Of a stretch of DNA of 64,000 bases, positions 63,724 to 64,000 are shown piece by piece. The DNA lies in assembly GCA_016721825.1 (NCBI GenBank), contig JADKHI010000006.1, positions 1-64,000 of the forward strand. Direction: 5' to 3'. The stretch is from Flavobacteriales bacterium. GTDB lineage: Bacteria > Bacteroidota > Bacteroidia > Flavobacteriales_F > PHOS-HE28. The notes below the pieces were generated by a model that made no database searches, had not been told where the DNA came from, and saw nothing but the letters and a program-made list of their open reading frames with translations. The position numbers and the translations under genes were made by a program. The first letter of the stretch is position 1. Each line of letters opens with the position of its first letter.

Positions 63724-64000
63724 CTAGTTCTTCACGAACCGCACTGTGCTACCGTTCACGCGTAGGCCATACATCCCGGGCCGAAGCATGGACACATCCA
63801 CATGGCTCAGCGCCATGCGCTCGCTAGCCAAAACACGTCCATCCAAGCCGATCAGTTCCACTCGGTAGGGACCTGCGGACCCTGGCAAAGCGAAGTTCAG
63901 TTCATTGCTCACAGGATTCGGGAACACCCGCAGCCCCTGCTCCTGCTCCTGCCCCTGCACTTGGGTACTCGTCTCCGCAACAACCACCGCATCGTTGGTC
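63724..64000 (-). CDS. C-terminal end of a T9SS-secreted protein (partial)
   Basis: The frame is open to the right edge of the window, so only the last ~92 residues are seen: a Gln/Glu-rich linker (QVQGQEQEQG) and a T9SS type A sorting domain (LRVFPNPVSNELNFALPG ... LRPGMYGLRVNG). The body of the protein lies outside the window. Confidence 0.8.
   Translation of the reverse strand, partial: TNDAVVVAETSTQVQGQEQEQGLRVFPNPVSNELNFALPGSAGPYRVELIGLDGRVLASERMALSHVDVSMLRPGMYGLRVNGSTVRFVKN

Overview
The window looks like chromosome from a high-GC member of the Bacteroidota, most likely Flavobacteriales-like. The evidence is type IX secretion (T9SS) C-terminal sorting domains on several secreted proteins, an adjacent DUF1800/DUF1501 pair, a YtxJ-type bacilliredoxin, DUF4260 and DUF4197 proteins, weak Shine-Dalgarno signals, and -7 promoter boxes of the form TAnnTTYG a few bases ahead of many start codons. 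The species cannot be named from the sequence alone.

Layout. 1-4.8 kb is accessory and degraded: remains of a J-domain/HNH-nuclease gene pair, other coding scraps, then a repeat field (inverted repeat, two 104-bp direct repeats around a 65-bp tandem array, and an array of ~22-bp palindromic units). 4.8-15.9 kb carries a hypothetical gene, a broken alpha/beta hydrolase, two tandemly duplicated papain-like proteases, a TPR-adenylate cyclase, a set of small secreted paralogues and a SRAP/YedK protein. 16.4-20.5 kb is the most unusual part: on the minus strand, in transcription order, a tRNA-Leu(CAG) with a short variable loop, three tRNA fragments, an SPFH/slipin gene, eight tRNA or tRNA-like genes (Arg, Gln, Glu, Asp, Lys, Phe, Tyr, His) and the RNA ligase gene rtcB. 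I read this as an RNA-repair locus with a built-in tRNA array. 20.9-30.6 kb has more secreted paralogues, a second TPR-cyclase, a bacilliredoxin and a phosphorelay (HPt, NarL-type regulator, propeller hybrid histidine kinase). 30.7-43.9 kb has a large cysteine-repeat T9SS protein, a PIF1-like helicase, a cold-shock protein, a DsbA/FrnE-like oxidoreductase, an IgGFc-binding-like protein and the DUF1501/DUF1800 pair. 44.1-64 kb is mostly core: exonuclease III, a solitary C5 DNA methyltransferase, a PabA/TrpG amidotransferase, an OmpA-family protein, a propeller-cyclase, formate-tetrahydrofolate ligase, aroA and aroB, proline dehydrogenase, and several T9SS or secreted proteins.

How the genes work together. 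Three class III cyclases (two with TPR sensors, one with a propeller/Y_Y_Y sensor) and a hybrid kinase with the same propeller/Y_Y_Y sensor suggest heavy signalling through cAMP and phosphorelay. The slipin, tRNA array and RtcB form a plausible single transcription unit for answering tRNA damage.

Quality warning. At least ten genes in 1-31 kb and one near 43.9 kb are broken by one-base frameshifts or, in one case, an in-frame TGA, while most of 31-64 kb is clean. Indel-prone assembly, true decay, or both are possible. This limits how firmly single-base oddities can be read, but it cannot explain missing tRNA arms.
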